Positions 8,952 through 19,560 of a stretch of DNA of 64,000 nucleotides are shown here, one piece after another. The first letter of the stretch is position 1. Every line of letters starts with the position of its first letter. Source of the DNA: Geopsychrobacter electrodiphilus DSM 16401 (GTDB taxonomy: Bacteria > Desulfobacterota > Desulfuromonadia > Desulfuromonadales > Geopsychrobacteraceae); the NCBI RefSeq assembly GCF_000384395.1, contig NZ_ARWE01000001.1, positions 124,001-188,000 on the forward strand. The letters are read 5' to 3'. The position numbers were made by a program, and so were the translations under genes. Below the pieces are notes generated by a model. The model did no database searches. It was given only the letters and a program-made list of their open reading frames with translations, and was not told where the DNA came from.

Positions 8952-9152
8952 CTATTTTTTTCGCACGTTTGACGCCTGGGGACCTTTTTGACCCTGGGTC
9001 ACATCAAAGGTTACCCGGTCACCTTCGGCGAGAGACTTAAAGCCTTCCCCCTGTACCTCGGAAAAATGGACAAAGACATCCGGTCCATTGTCCTGCTCGA
9101 TAAAACCAAAACCCTTTGCATCGTTAAACCACTTAACCGTACCCTCTGCCAT
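8952..9152 (-). CDS. Cold-shock-domain RNA-binding protein
   Basis: Protein of 66 aa beginning [20 protein letters not shown]. It has RNP1 (KGFGFIEQ) and RNP2 (VFVHFS) and ends in the usual QASNVRKK. The start is the ATG at 9152-9150 with AAGGAG upstream; the long N-terminal extension available in the frame has no cold-shock features. It binds single-stranded RNA as a chaperone or anti-terminator. A -35/-10 pair lies about 90 bp upstream, giving the long leader usual for this family. Confidence 0.96.
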   Translation of the reverse strand: MAEGTVKWFNDAKGFGFIEQDNGPDVFVHFSEVQGEGFKSLAEGDRVTFDVTQGQKGPQASNVRKK

Positions 9153-9243
9153 CTTCTCGCTCCTTTTCTCCCCGGCCGGGAAGAATCTTGTCGTTGTGCC
9201 AATCGTCATGGACGACCTGAAAACCTCAACCCTCGAGGTCATG

Positions 9244-9272
9244 TGGATAAACCCAGGTTGCCGAACAGTCAA
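9244..9272 (-). promoter_or_regulatory. Candidate sigma-70 promoter of the cold-shock gene
   Basis: On the minus strand TTGACT (9272-9267) and TATCCA (9249-9244) are separated by exactly 17 bp and point at the cold-shock gene, leaving a leader of about 85 nt. Confidence 0.5.
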
Positions 9273-9491
9273 TAGAGGTGCGGCAGCCAGTTTTGCTTTT
9301 AATGTAGCCTAGTATGCCAGAGGTCTTTCGGAATGCAAGCGGTCAGCAGTAGGGGGTGTAGTGAAGCCTTATGTCAATGAAATCCCCCTGGTTAAATGCT
9401 GGAACCCCGGCATAAAATCCAACGGGATGCCACCGACTGAGGCTGGCCGCCTGTGGTCCGCAGCTTGCCGGGCTAACCGGAACACCCCGAT

Positions 9492-9519
9492 TTGCCAACG
9501 GATCGGGTCCCGTTATAAT
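9492..9519 (+). promoter_or_regulatory. Candidate sigma-70 promoter of the AmrS gene
   Basis: TTGCCA (9492-9497) and a perfect TATAAT (9514-9519) with 16 bp between them lie about 85 bp upstream of the AmrS start. The remaining interval 9273-9491 shows no gene. Confidence 0.55.
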
Positions 9520-9606
9520 TAGAGCGCGGCGGCAGATGTCACGCGGTGAAACGACACAAACGGTGCTGCGACCCCGAAATCCAACCACCCGCAACAGGAG
9601 CAGGTT

Positions 9607-10620
9607 ATGCACGAGGCGATGTTTTATACCCAGCTGGCCGATAATCGGGTGCGCTGTCGGCTGTGCCAGCATTTCTGCGAGATTTCCGCCGGCCGCCGCG
9701 GCCTCTGCGGGGTGCGCGAAAACCAGGCCGGAGTGCTGCGGACCCTGGTTTACGGGCAATCGATTTCAGCCGGTATCGACCCCATCGAAAAGAAACCGCT
9801 CTTTCATCTGCAGCCGGGATCGACCTCCTTTTCGATCGCCACGGTTGGCTGCAACTTCACATGCCGGCACTGCCAGAACTGGCAAATCGCACAGTATCCG
9901 CGCCTGCATGCGGGGACGATCCCCGGCAAAGAGCTGGCGCCAGAGGCCATAGTCAGGCAAGCCCTGGCGGCGGGATGCTCCTCTATTGCCTACACTTACA
10001 CCGAACCGACCATCTTCTTTGAGTATGCCTACGCGACTGCAAGACTGGCTCATGAGGCCGGACTCAAGAATGCCTTCGTGACCAACGGCTACACCAGCGC
10101 CGAAGCGTTAAGGACCCTCGCACCCTATCTGGATGCCGCCAATGTCGATCTGAAAGCGTTCAGCGAGGATTTTTATCATCGGATCTGCGGGGCGAAACTG
10201 CAATCGGTTTTGGATACCATCTGCCTTTACCGCGAGCTGGGAATCTGGCTTGAGGTGACAACCCTGATAATCCCTGGTTATAACGACGATGAAAAGGAAC
10301 TGAAAGGGATTGCCGATTTTATTGCCAGCGTCGGAGTGGAAATCCCCTGGCATGTCAGCGCCTTTTATCCGACCCACGAATTGCTGGATGCGCCCCGCAC
10401 CTCAGCCAAAATCCTGCACCGGGCCCGGCAGATCGGGATTGAGGCCGGATTGCGTTATGTCTACGAGGGGAATATTCCCGGCGAAGGGGGCGAGAACACC
10501 TACTGCTATGCCTGTGACGAACTGTTGGTCGAGCGTTTCGGCTACGCAATTCGACAGAACCTTATCGACCAGGGCTGCTGCCCCTTCTGTTCGGCCAAAA
10601 TCGACGGGATCGGACTATAG
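9607..10620 (+). CDS. amrS: AmmeMemoRadiSam system radical SAM enzyme (AmrS)
   Basis: Protein of 337 aa. An N-terminal cysteine-rich segment (CRLCQHFC, then RRGLCGVRENQ) precedes the radical-SAM core, whose 4Fe-4S motif is CNFTCRHCQNW near residue 83. A second cysteine cluster closes the protein (YCYACDELL ... CCPFCSAKI). This matches the AmmeMemoRadiSam radical SAM protein, which usually occurs with an AMMECR1 and a Memo partner. Neither partner is in the window. The reaction is not established in detail. A good TATAAT promoter lies upstream and the gene converges on the CBS-domain gene. Confidence 0.9.
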   Translation: MHEAMFYTQLADNRVRCRLCQHFCEISAGRRGLCGVRENQAGVLRTLVYGQSISAGIDPIEKKPLFHLQPGSTSFSIATVGCNFTCRHCQNWQIAQYPRLHAGTIPGKELAPEAIVRQALAAGCSSIAYTYTEPTIFFEYAYATARLAHEAGLKNAFVTNGYTSAEALRTLAPYLDAANVDLKAFSEDFYHRICGAKLQSVLDTICLYRELGIWLEVTTLIIPGYNDDEKELKGIADFIASVGVEIPWHVSAFYPTHELLDAPRTSAKILHRARQIGIEAGLRYVYEGNIPGEGGENTYCYACDELLVERFGYAIRQNLIDQGCCPFCSAKIDGIGL

Positions 10621-10655
10621 GAACCTGTTGATGAGATGGTCTTCCCCGTTCTTTT

Positions 10656-11105
10656 TCAGCCGCGTCTTGCCCGCTCGCCGGCCAGTTCGTTGCCGACGAG
10701 GAGCACCAGATTATTCAGCTGTTCGGCAATCAGTTCGGTCAGATCATCGCTCGTGATAATGCCGACCAACGCACCCTCGGCGTCGACCACCGGCAGGCGC
10801 CGCACCCCATGATGACGCATTTTTTCGAGGGTCTCCTGTAGGCCGAACTGCTCATTAATGCTGTGCAGCTCATAGCTCATGGCATCTCCGACCGAAATCC
10901 GGTCCAGGTCTATCTCCTCCGCAACAACTCTCACCACGATATCGCGATCGGTCAGGATGCCGATCGGCACCTGCCGTTCATGGCGGTTGTCGACTACCAC
11001 TAGATCGCCGACGTGTTCAACGCGCATCAGTTTGGCCGCATCGAGAATGGTTGCTTCCTGATCGATGATGACGACTTGGCGATTGCAGAATTCGCTGACT
11101 AACAT
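10656..11105 (-). CDS. Tandem CBS-domain protein
   Basis: Protein of 149 aa formed by two CBS motifs (a Bateman module). The first is about residues 8-65 with DLVVVDNRHERQVPIGILTD; the second is about 75-130 with RLPVVDAEGALVGIITSDDL. Such stand-alone modules bind adenosyl ligands and regulate partner proteins. The start is set at the ATG 11105-11103 after AGGAGGAG; an upstream TTG that overlaps the pcm stop codon (TTGA) would add 15 non-domain residues. It follows pcm closely and is likely co-transcribed with it. Confidence 0.88.
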   Translation of the reverse strand: MLVSEFCNRQVVIIDQEATILDAAKLMRVEHVGDLVVVDNRHERQVPIGILTDRDIVVRVVAEEIDLDRISVGDAMSYELHSINEQFGLQETLEKMRHHGVRRLPVVDAEGALVGIITSDDLTELIAEQLNNLVLLVGNELAGERARRG

Positions 11106-11146
11106 GGTCTCCTCCTTTAACGGATCGGGTTCGATGGTCTCGTCGT

Positions 11147-11824
11147 TCAACGGTCCCTGATGTTTGGCGGGTCGCTGGTCATCGGTACAAAAACGACGCT
11201 GAGCAGATCCTGGGTGGTGATGTCCCCTTGCAGGTTCTTCTCGACCAGCAACAGCTCCTGGGTTATGCCGGGCAGGCCGATGGGGATGACCAGTCGGCCC
11301 CCTGGTTTCAGTTGTTCGAGCAGGGCCTGGGGTAAATGGGTTGCGGCCGCGGTGACGATGATGCCGTCGTAGGGTGCATGTTCGGGCCAGCCCCGGTGGC
11401 CGTCATCGGTTCTGATTTCAATATTGTGATAATCCAGGCGGGAGAGGCGCTCAGCGGCTTGAGTAGCGAGGGAGGGGATAATTTCAAGGCTGTAGACCTG
11501 CTGCACCAACTGCGCGAGGATTGCGGCTTGATAACCCGAGCCGGTGCCGATTTCGAGGATGGTCTGGGTGAGTTGTGGTTCGAGCAGGTCGGTCATCAGG
11601 GCGACGATATAGGGCTGGGAGATGGTCTGCCCCTGACCGATTGGCAGAGGTCCGTTGACAAAGGCCTGACTGTGCAACTCCAGAGGGACGAAGGCGTCGC
11701 GTGGCACCAGCTTCATGGCCCTCATGACCTGCGGAGCGAAGCTCGAACGGCCGGTCCGAGACGCCGTCAGCCGGGCTTCTTGTTCGATGGTTTGGAGCAT
11801 CTCGCGAAGCTTGAGTGCGCGCAT
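11147..11824 (-). CDS. pcm: Protein-L-isoaspartate O-methyltransferase
   Basis: Protein of 225 aa. It methylates L-isoaspartyl residues with SAM to start repair of aged proteins. The signatures are the acceptor region FVPLELHSQAFVNGPLPIGQ, followed by TISQPYIVALMTDLL, and the SAM-binding motif ILEIGTGSGYQAAILA. Motif II (DGIIVTAAATHLP) and the closing GGRLVIPIG are also present. Length and order are normal. It is upstream of the CBS-domain gene on the same strand. Confidence 0.95.
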   Translation of the reverse strand: MRALKLREMLQTIEQEARLTASRTGRSSFAPQVMRAMKLVPRDAFVPLELHSQAFVNGPLPIGQGQTISQPYIVALMTDLLEPQLTQTILEIGTGSGYQAAILAQLVQQVYSLEIIPSLATQAAERLSRLDYHNIEIRTDDGHRGWPEHAPYDGIIVTAAATHLPQALLEQLKPGGRLVIPIGLPGITQELLLVEKNLQGDITTQDLLSVVFVPMTSDPPNIRDR

Positions 11825-11986
11825 GACTCACCCCCCTTGGTCCGCGGTGGAAAAGTAGTTGAGTGGAGTGTCTGTGCTTGATCAGAGCATACCATGCTCT
11901 CTTCGCTTTGGTGGGACGACTCAAGTATCAGCCCCGTCGGCGGTTGTTTCATCGCCAGTTGCAGGGCGACGGCCGCCCCGAAAGTT

Positions 11987-13828
<1,842 letters not shown>

Positions 13829-14076
13829 GGACTGTCCTGGCGGTTTTAGAAACAAACTGGATTGAGGTCATTATCTTAGCAGAGAAACAGCATCCGAGAA
13901 ATCGTCAAGAAGGGTTTGTTCCGCCGCAGGCTAGCGTTGAGAAAGGCCTGGGTGGTCTGGGTGAGGACGGTTGTCAGGCAGGCAGCGTCAAAGTTGAAGT
14001 CAGTGTAAGCCCAGTCGTTATAAAAACAGACAGATGGTCGGCTATCGCAAGGAATCAGGTGCGGAGCAGTCGGGGA

Positions 14077-14754
14077 CTAGGCCTGCCAGGACTTGCGCGT
14101 CCTGACCTCGCAGGCGGTCAGCGGCCCGCCGAAACCCGCGCCGGTATCGAGGGAATAACGCCCCTCTTCAAAGACCGGGAGGCCATCTGGCGTCGGCTGA
14201 TGCCCCACCACCTGAATCTCATCTTTGCCGGGTGGCAGCTTGCGATCCCACAACAGGGAATATTCGTCCTGCTCTGCCAGGGGCAGATCGTTTCGGGCGC
14301 CGGCATGGACAAATAAAAACCCCTCGGTGTGGAAATAGAGGCGGGTCTGCTGAAGAAAGGCGATATGCGCCCGGGGCAGTTCGTCGACCTGTTCCAGCGC
14401 ATAACTTTTGAGGGTGGCCAGGCCGCCGTTCTGCAGATACAAGCTCAGATCAGAGCGGGCTCCACTGAAGATCGAAGTTGAGTTTTCAGGCAAGGCCGCC
14501 GGGGTGTTAAATGCCGTTTCGATCAGGGCATTGAGGAGCATCTGTTCGTGGTTTCCCTTGAGGAAAATCGTCTGTGGCAGGGTTTGGTGGAGCTCCAGCA
14601 GTCGGTTGACAACTCCCTGCGAGTCGGGTCCGCGGTCGATATAATCGCCCAGGAACACCAGCTGGTCCGTTTCGGTCGGCTGGACCTTTTCTAGCAGTTC
14701 CTCAAGCCGGGTCCGCTGGCCGTGAATATCCCCGATAGCAATCAAGCGTGGCAT
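14077..14754 (-). CDS. Metallophosphoesterase, PPP-type serine/threonine phosphatase
   Basis: Protein of 225 aa with the PPP-family metal motifs in order: GDIHGQ (residues 8-13), GDYIDRGPDS (about 37-46) and GNHEQM (about 68-73). These are followed by a late VGHQPT and the DTGAGFGG end motif. Such small bacterial PPP enzymes dephosphorylate proteins or diadenosine tetraphosphate; the sequence does not decide which. A 250-bp gene-free stretch separates it from the ABC exporter. Confidence 0.9.
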   Translation of the reverse strand: MPRLIAIGDIHGQRTRLEELLEKVQPTETDQLVFLGDYIDRGPDSQGVVNRLLELHQTLPQTIFLKGNHEQMLLNALIETAFNTPAALPENSTSIFSGARSDLSLYLQNGGLATLKSYALEQVDELPRAHIAFLQQTRLYFHTEGFLFVHAGARNDLPLAEQDEYSLLWDRKLPPGKDEIQVVGHQPTPDGLPVFEEGRYSLDTGAGFGGPLTACEVRTRKSWQA

Positions 14755-15155
14755 ATTATTCTGCCTCTTTGAACGGCTTCCATCACCTTTTGGTCCGGGG
14801 GAGGAATCCCCTTGAGGATAGTTTAACTCAGAGGTTATGTCTTTGGCAAAAGCCGGCCCGTTAGCTGGTAATCTTTATCCTCATGCTTGGGGAGGCCTCC
14901 TTTGGTCTGGTCAAGAACATGGCAAGGCCTAAGATCATCGAACCCGCCCTGCTTCCCGCTTAAAACCCATCTCCAGCTAGCGGCGTAGATATCAATATGC
15001 GCCAGGACTCCCTTTTCTGCTAGTCTCGCAGTTGACATCCGACGGAAAGGCCTGAGTTAAACCACCTCCGACAGTATAGAAAATTCCGTGTACCATCCTG
15101 CACCTGGAGTTTTTGTTATGGTAGTTTTGAGACTCTAGGTAACGGAGATTTTTCT
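14755..15155. other. Gene-free interval
   Basis: Divergent intergenic region between the phosphatase and DUF309 genes. A 67-codon reverse frame (14835-15038) has no ribosome site and no recognisable features and is not called. No hairpin with T-run or confident promoter was found. Confidence 0.4.
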
Positions 15156-15662
15156 ATGGAACCGAGCTTCACCCACCCCGACCTGCCGCGTTATACCCAA
15201 AGGCCTTTTCCCGCTTATCGCTATCTCCCCTTCCACCCGGATATCTCTCATCCGCGCAACGACCCGCAGGGGCACTCTTATGGCGCGGAAGATGAATATC
15301 TGCCGCAGTTTGTGGCGGCGGACTGGTGTGATTGCGAACCCTATCTGTACGCTGTCGATCTGTTCAACCACGGCTACTGGTGGGAGGCGCATGAGGCCTG
15401 GGAGGTTGTCTGGCTCGCGGCCGGACGTGAGACCCTGGAAGGGCAGTTTGTGCAGGGGCTGATTCAACTCGCCGGGGCTCAGCTCAAGCGCTTTACCGAG
15501 GTGCCGCGCGGGGCGCAGGTGCTGACCGAGAGCGGGGCAGCAAAGCTGTCAGCGGTCCAGGGGGTTTTTCTGGGGATTGAGGTAAAGCCGTTTGTTGTGG
15601 AGGTCGAGCGCTGCCTGCTGGAAGATGCCGGGGAGTTTCCACGGATTGAATTACATTTTTAA
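15156..15662 (+). CDS. DUF309 domain protein
   Basis: Protein of 168 aa with the DUF309 core at about 65-125: DLFNHGYWWEAHEAWEVVW, followed by LEGQFVQGLIQLAGAQLKR. The family forms a small helical bundle with conserved His, Glu and Trp residues whose function is unknown. The N-terminal 60 residues (rich in Pro, Tyr and His) are an extension. SD GGAG lies before the ATG. It stands alone, convergent with the hybrid kinase. Confidence 0.85.
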   Translation: MEPSFTHPDLPRYTQRPFPAYRYLPFHPDISHPRNDPQGHSYGAEDEYLPQFVAADWCDCEPYLYAVDLFNHGYWWEAHEAWEVVWLAAGRETLEGQFVQGLIQLAGAQLKRFTEVPRGAQVLTESGAAKLSAVQGVFLGIEVKPFVVEVERCLLEDAGEFPRIELHF

Positions 15663-15700
15663 CGCGTCGCTGGAAATCGACAGGTTGCAAATGCGCTCAA

Positions 15701-17653
15701 TTAAATGGGGGTGCTCATCAGGACCTCTTTCACCAGATCCTCCAATGCACCGAGATTGTAGGGTTTCGCGGCTATACCCTTGAATCCGTAGTCGCGATAA
15801 TTCGCCATGACCGGATCATCGGCATATCCACTGGAAACAATGGCTTTGGCTTGTGGGTGAAGCGCCAGAATCTGTCTGACGACGTCTTTTCCACCAATAC
15901 CGCCAGGGATGGTCAGATCCAGGATTACCAGGTCAAACGGCATCCCGGCATCCAATGTCTGGCGAAAGCGGTCGAGCGCCAGGGCGCCGTTCGCGACGGT
16001 CTCAACTTTGTATCCGATATCTTCCAACAAATCTTTGACGATGTCACAAATCGCCTGTTCATCATCCATGACGAGGATCCTTGCGGCCTGCGGCCAGGGC
16101 TCGGCGACCTCGGCGACAGGCTGTATCGGGAGCGCCTGAATTTCAGCCGCCGGCAGATAGATGCTGAAGGTCGTTCCCTGTCCAGGTTGTGAAGCAACAC
16201 TGATGTGACCGCCATGTTTTTGAATAATTGAATAGACTGTGGCTAACCCGAGTCCGGTCCCTGTTTGTTTGGTGGTGAAATAGGGATCGAAAATGTGCTC
16301 AAGGTGCTCTGGCTTGATCCCGGCGCCGCTATCCGTCAGCGAAATCAGGAGATAGTTTCCTCCGGCCAGCCCCTGCAGCTGGTTGTCATGAATTGCGGTA
16401 TTTTCGAGGGTGATCTGCAGTTCTCCGCCTTCAGGCATGGCTTGTTTGGCATTGATTGTCAGGTTTCCGAATACTTGCTGGATCTGGCCCTGGTCGACAC
16501 AGGCCAACCACAGGTCGTCCGGGTGGGATATCACCGGCTTGACGTTGCTGCCGGACAGATTGAAAGGGATAACCTGTTCGATCAGTCTGCTCAGATTCAG
16601 GGTCTCTTTGATCGGCGCGCCGCCCTTTGAAAAGGTGAGCAACTGATTGGTCAGGGCGGTCGCCCGATTCCTTGAGTTTTCGGCGGCTTCGAGATAGCGG
16701 AGGCTGGGGTGGTCAGGCAGGGTCCTGGTCAACCTGTCTTTGGCCAAAGAGAGATTGCCGTAGAGTCCGGCCAGAATGTTATTGAAATCATGGGCGAGTC
16801 CGCCAGCCAGAAGCCCTAAACTTTCGAGTTTTTGCGCCTGCTGAAACGTTTCTTCTGCTTCCCGTTGTGTCTTTTGGGCCTGAATTTGTTCTGTCATGTC
16901 ACGCGTAATTGAGAGGATACAGGCTTCGCCATTGATGTCCATGACGCGCGCCGACATCTGCCCGAAGATGATTCGTCCATCCTTGCTCCGAAAAGGTGCC
17001 TCAAAGCCGGTTACCTCCCCGGACTTTTTCAGCTTCTCGACAAGCAGTTGACGGTCTTCAGGTTGGTACCAGATATCGAGATCATCCGGTAGAGAGCTGT
17101 GCCCGATCACGTCTTCTTCGGTCCAGCCAATGATGCTGGTGAATCCCTGGTTGATGGCAAGATAGGTACCGTCCGACAGACGGTTGATATTGACCGAATC
17201 AGGACTCAGCATAAAGGCGCGTGAAAATTTCTCTTCAGACTGGCGCAGGGCAAGTTCAATCTCCTTGCGCGCGCTGACATCGCGCATAAAGGTATGGAAG
17301 GTCCCGTCCGGCAAAAGTCGACTATTCATTTCAACTGTTACTTTAGTGCCATCCTTACGTACAAGCAGGCGTTCGGTTTTAACCGTCAATCCCTGAAGAA
17401 GAAGGTCATAACGCAGGGGCGCCTGTTGAAGTCCTGAGCCACAAAAGAGTGTGCCGATATTACGACCTGTCAACTCTGAACGGGTAAATCCGCATAAATC
17501 GCTAGCAGCCTGATTGGTATAGGTTATATCCCCTTGAAGATCACCGAGAAAAATCGCGTCAGCGGCATTCTCGACCAGATCTTCAAGTCGTTTGAGGCGG
17601 GAGGATAAGTCCTGGGGATGATGTTCTGGTTGTTGTTTTTCATCAGGCATCAT
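15701..17653 (-). CDS. Hybrid histidine kinase: PAS-PAS-HisKA-HATPase-REC
   Basis: Soluble protein of 650 aa. Two PAS domains (about 20-140 and 140-260) carry the sensing role. The phosphoacceptor helix reads GLAHDFNNILAGLYGN (about 283-298). The HATPase domain contains NLTINAKQAMPEGG, DSGAGI and GTGLGLATVYSI. A C-terminal receiver (about 525-645) opens ILVMDDEQ and has its phosphoacceptor Asp in LVILDLTIPGGIGG. The H-box (HDFNN) and the receiver at the C-terminus are typical of deltaproteobacterial hybrid kinases. No membrane segment is seen, so the signal is probably cytosolic. No response regulator is adjacent. Confidence 0.93.
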   Translation of the reverse strand: MMPDEKQQPEHHPQDLSSRLKRLEDLVENAADAIFLGDLQGDITYTNQAASDLCGFTRSELTGRNIGTLFCGSGLQQAPLRYDLLLQGLTVKTERLLVRKDGTKVTVEMNSRLLPDGTFHTFMRDVSARKEIELALRQSEEKFSRAFMLSPDSVNINRLSDGTYLAINQGFTSIIGWTEEDVIGHSSLPDDLDIWYQPEDRQLLVEKLKKSGEVTGFEAPFRSKDGRIIFGQMSARVMDINGEACILSITRDMTEQIQAQKTQREAEETFQQAQKLESLGLLAGGLAHDFNNILAGLYGNLSLAKDRLTRTLPDHPSLRYLEAAENSRNRATALTNQLLTFSKGGAPIKETLNLSRLIEQVIPFNLSGSNVKPVISHPDDLWLACVDQGQIQQVFGNLTINAKQAMPEGGELQITLENTAIHDNQLQGLAGGNYLLISLTDSGAGIKPEHLEHIFDPYFTTKQTGTGLGLATVYSIIQKHGGHISVASQPGQGTTFSIYLPAAEIQALPIQPVAEVAEPWPQAARILVMDDEQAICDIVKDLLEDIGYKVETVANGALALDRFRQTLDAGMPFDLVILDLTIPGGIGGKDVVRQILALHPQAKAIVSSGYADDPVMANYRDYGFKGIAAKPYNLGALEDLVKEVLMSTPI

Positions 17654-17925
17654 TGACTCACTCTCTGGTCATTACGGATATGTTCATTCCAATGTGGACT
17701 GATCTCTATTTCGGTGAGCAGGTCAACCTATAATCCCCAGCGCCTCGCTTAGTTTCTGTGCGATCCCGATCAAGGTCAGCTGACCGTTTATTGAGCGTGG
17801 AAGCGGAAAATCGAAATATGCCATATGTCATGGTGATTCAGGATGGTACCCAGAGTTTTGTTGATTTTTTATGTTGTACTGACTTGGATTTTATCTAGCT
17901 TTGTCTTAAAAATCCAGTTTTTGGC
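17654..17925. other. Gene-free interval with a 34-codon reverse frame
   Basis: A short minus-strand frame (about 17731-17823: ATG, AYFDFPLPRSINGQLTLI and onward) reads like a piece of a protein but has no assignable family and no clear ribosome site. Together with the methyltransferase remnant to its right it marks a decayed region upstream of the hybrid kinase. Confidence 0.25.
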
Positions 17926-18090
17926 TCACCGCAGCCAGCGGATCAGGCCGTTTGCTTTTTTTGTAGCGCGTGTCTGATTGAGTGTGACCAGTCGCGGCAG
18001 AATCTCCTCATCGCCCAGCTCGACCGACCAGCCGGAAGCCGCCGCCGTGTCAAGTTCGTCGTGCAGCAGGGATTTAAAATCTCTATTTTC
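17926..18090 (-). pseudogene. C-terminal remnant of a DNA methyltransferase (type IIG/YeeA-like)
   Basis: The minus strand carries about 50 open codons ending at a TGA (17928-17926) with no start codon. The end reads LLHDELDTAAASGW, then LGDEEILPRLVTLNQTRATK, then GLIRWLR. This closely resembles the C-terminus of class I SAM-dependent DNA methyltransferases of type IIG restriction systems, where a HDELD..VA..YGW segment and a final ERA.EE..G.IRWLRPE are common. An in-frame stop precedes it and the rest of the gene is gone. I judge it the tail of a lost restriction-modification gene. Confidence 0.6.
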
Positions 18091-18200
18091 TCACCGGTAA
18101 ACCTTTTCGACATCGGGTTCGTCTAAAAGGTAAAGGCAGGTAGAGGTCAGTTTCTTAAATGAGTGCTGTGCCTTTAGGGGACAGTAGAAAGGGAGGCTTT

Positions 18201-18575
18201 ATGAAAAGGCTGAATTCGGCGAAAAGGTTTTCAGGTGGGAGTTTGACCGGTCTGGTCGTTTTGGCTCTGGGGATCTTGCTGCTTCTACCGGTGTCTGTGC
18301 TTGCAGGGAGAGGTGGCGGCCAAGGAAGTGGCGGCAATAGTGGCGGATCTGGTGCACAAGGGGGGCATGGATATGGCACTATGACCATGGAGCGCACCAT
18401 GAATCAGGAGCGCACCAGAGAAATGAACATGAATCAGACCCTGGACCAAGCTCGGGATCAGGATCAGGATCAGGATAAACTTCAGGACCGTGATCGTGAC
18501 CAGCTGAGAGATAAAGACAGCGATCAAGACCAGGATCAGGATCGTGACCGGGATCGTGACCGGATCGATCAATAA
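18201..18575 (+). CDS. Secreted Asp/Gln/Arg-repeat protein
   Basis: Protein of 124 aa, start at ATG 18201 with GGGAGG seven bases upstream; an upstream start at 18159 is not needed. A signal peptide is clear (positive MKRLNSAKR, hydrophobic 15-34, cleavage near SVLAG). The mature part begins glycine- and serine-rich (residues 35-60), passes a Thr/Met/Arg stretch and ends in about 45 residues made almost only of Asp, Gln, Arg and Lys in DQDQD and DRDRD repeats. The DNA shows the same hexamer-like repetition. No domain is recognised; the charged repeat could bind metal ions or act as a flexible spacer. A terminator follows. Confidence 0.7.
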   Translation: MKRLNSAKRFSGGSLTGLVVLALGILLLLPVSVLAGRGGGQGSGGNSGGSGAQGGHGYGTMTMERTMNQERTREMNMNQTLDQARDQDQDQDKLQDRDRDQLRDKDSDQDQDQDRDRDRDRIDQ

Positions 18576-18628
18576 GTCAGGGAGTGTTCCCGTCCTGCTT
18601 CGTTGAAATTTTGTGGATAATGTGGATG

Positions 18629-18663
18629 AATGGCCAGCCTGATTTTATGGGCTGGCCATTTTT
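18629..18663 (+). terminator. Terminator after the repeat protein
   Basis: A perfect 11-bp stem (AATGGCCAGCC / GGCTGGCCATT) with a 10-base loop followed by TTTTT at 18659-18663. Confidence 0.85.
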
Positions 18664-18830
18664 GCGGGTCTGTCAGGAGGAGTGTAGCCAGAATATCAAT
18701 CAGAACCAGAATGTTTATCTCCCTCGCAACACCTGCTCCTGCGGCGGTGTAGCTATCCACCTCCCAGCGAGTTGCTGCTATAATTACTCCTTCAGCCTGA
18801 GCACTTCTTTATTCAGAGGGGCTTTGCGGT

Positions 18831-18986
18831 ATGACTATCCCGAACGGTATCGACAACATGTTCCCGGCGTTGGATGACAGCCCGACGCAATTCAGTTTAG
18901 CGCAGCCGGTTGAGTAGCCTGAGTATCTGATCGATGGGGAACTTCTCGATTTGAACCTTTGGTGCTGTCAAGGAGATCACGCATAA
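18831..18986 (+). pseudogene. N-terminal remnant of a GapN-like aldehyde dehydrogenase
   Basis: An ATG at 18831 with a GAGGGG ribosome site opens 28 codons (MTIPNGIDNMFPALDDSP and onward) that stop at TAG 18915. The same frame continues past the stop as PEYLIDGELLDL before a second stop at 18984. The joined pattern, FPALDD..P..F.L..PVE(stop)PEYLIDGEL, matches the N-terminus of non-phosphorylating GAPDH/GapN-type aldehyde dehydrogenases, which read PVEQ.EYLINGEL. A CAG to TAG change and loss of everything downstream explain the remnant. Confidence 0.55.
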
Positions 18987-19072
18987 CAAGCAGATTCTCA
19001 GCCAGATCTCTTGCGAGCACCCTTCTAATTCTCTCTCAACAGATTTTATCCTCTAACCCAGGGAGAAGGGCT

Positions 19073-19402
19073 ATGAGTAGACTGATCGACACTAATGCAC
19101 AAGATTGGCAACCGGTCCGGCCTGAACTGACCCGGGGGGTGGGCGGCAAGTTGCTGCTCGACGGCGCGATGCGGATGGTTTTAACCCGGGTTGTCCCGGG
19201 CGGAAACTTTCCGCCGCATCGTGATGCTTACGGGCATCTGTTCCATTTCTTGTCCGGCGCCGGAACGGTTATAATCGGTGATAAGCGGATTGTTGTCGGT
19301 GAGGGGATCTGCCTGCAGATTGACGCCGGGGAGCTGCACGGCTATGAGAACAATGGGTCCGAAGATCTGCTGTTGATTTCGGTCAACCGGGAAAATAGCT
19401 AA
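19073..19402 (+). CDS. Small cupin-domain protein
   Basis: Protein of 109 aa. The start at ATG 19073 is supported by GGGAGAAGGG. It is a single cupin_2 barrel: the first motif is FPPHRDAYGHLFHFLSGAG (the usual metal-binding His/Glu pattern is only partly kept), and the second is LQIDAGELHGYENN. Small cupins of this kind are metal-dependent isomerases, dioxygenases or ligand sensors; the substrate cannot be told. It stands alone between the GapN-like remnant and the KAS III-like gene. Confidence 0.85.
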   Translation: MSRLIDTNAQDWQPVRPELTRGVGGKLLLDGAMRMVLTRVVPGGNFPPHRDAYGHLFHFLSGAGTVIIGDKRIVVGEGICLQIDAGELHGYENNGSEDLLLISVNRENS

Positions 19403-19560
19403 ATCTGGCAGGATGTCAGCGTTATTTAGTGGTTAGGCCCATTGGTTAAATGACCCCGCAGGGCCGACCGATGAAGAGCTGGATTCTTGCTATCTCGGAG
19501 AAGATCGGCTATTAAAGTGCAGAACAGTTTTTTAAAGATTTGCGTTTCGGAGGTTTGAGA

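Noticed and set aside
14835-15038. 67-codon minus-strand frame
   Set aside because: No ribosome site, no domain and no operon context.
18420-18570. Short tandem repeats that might be a CRISPR array
   Set aside because: The repeats are 6-9 bp, contiguous, in frame and code for the Asp/Gln/Arg tail; there are no spacers.
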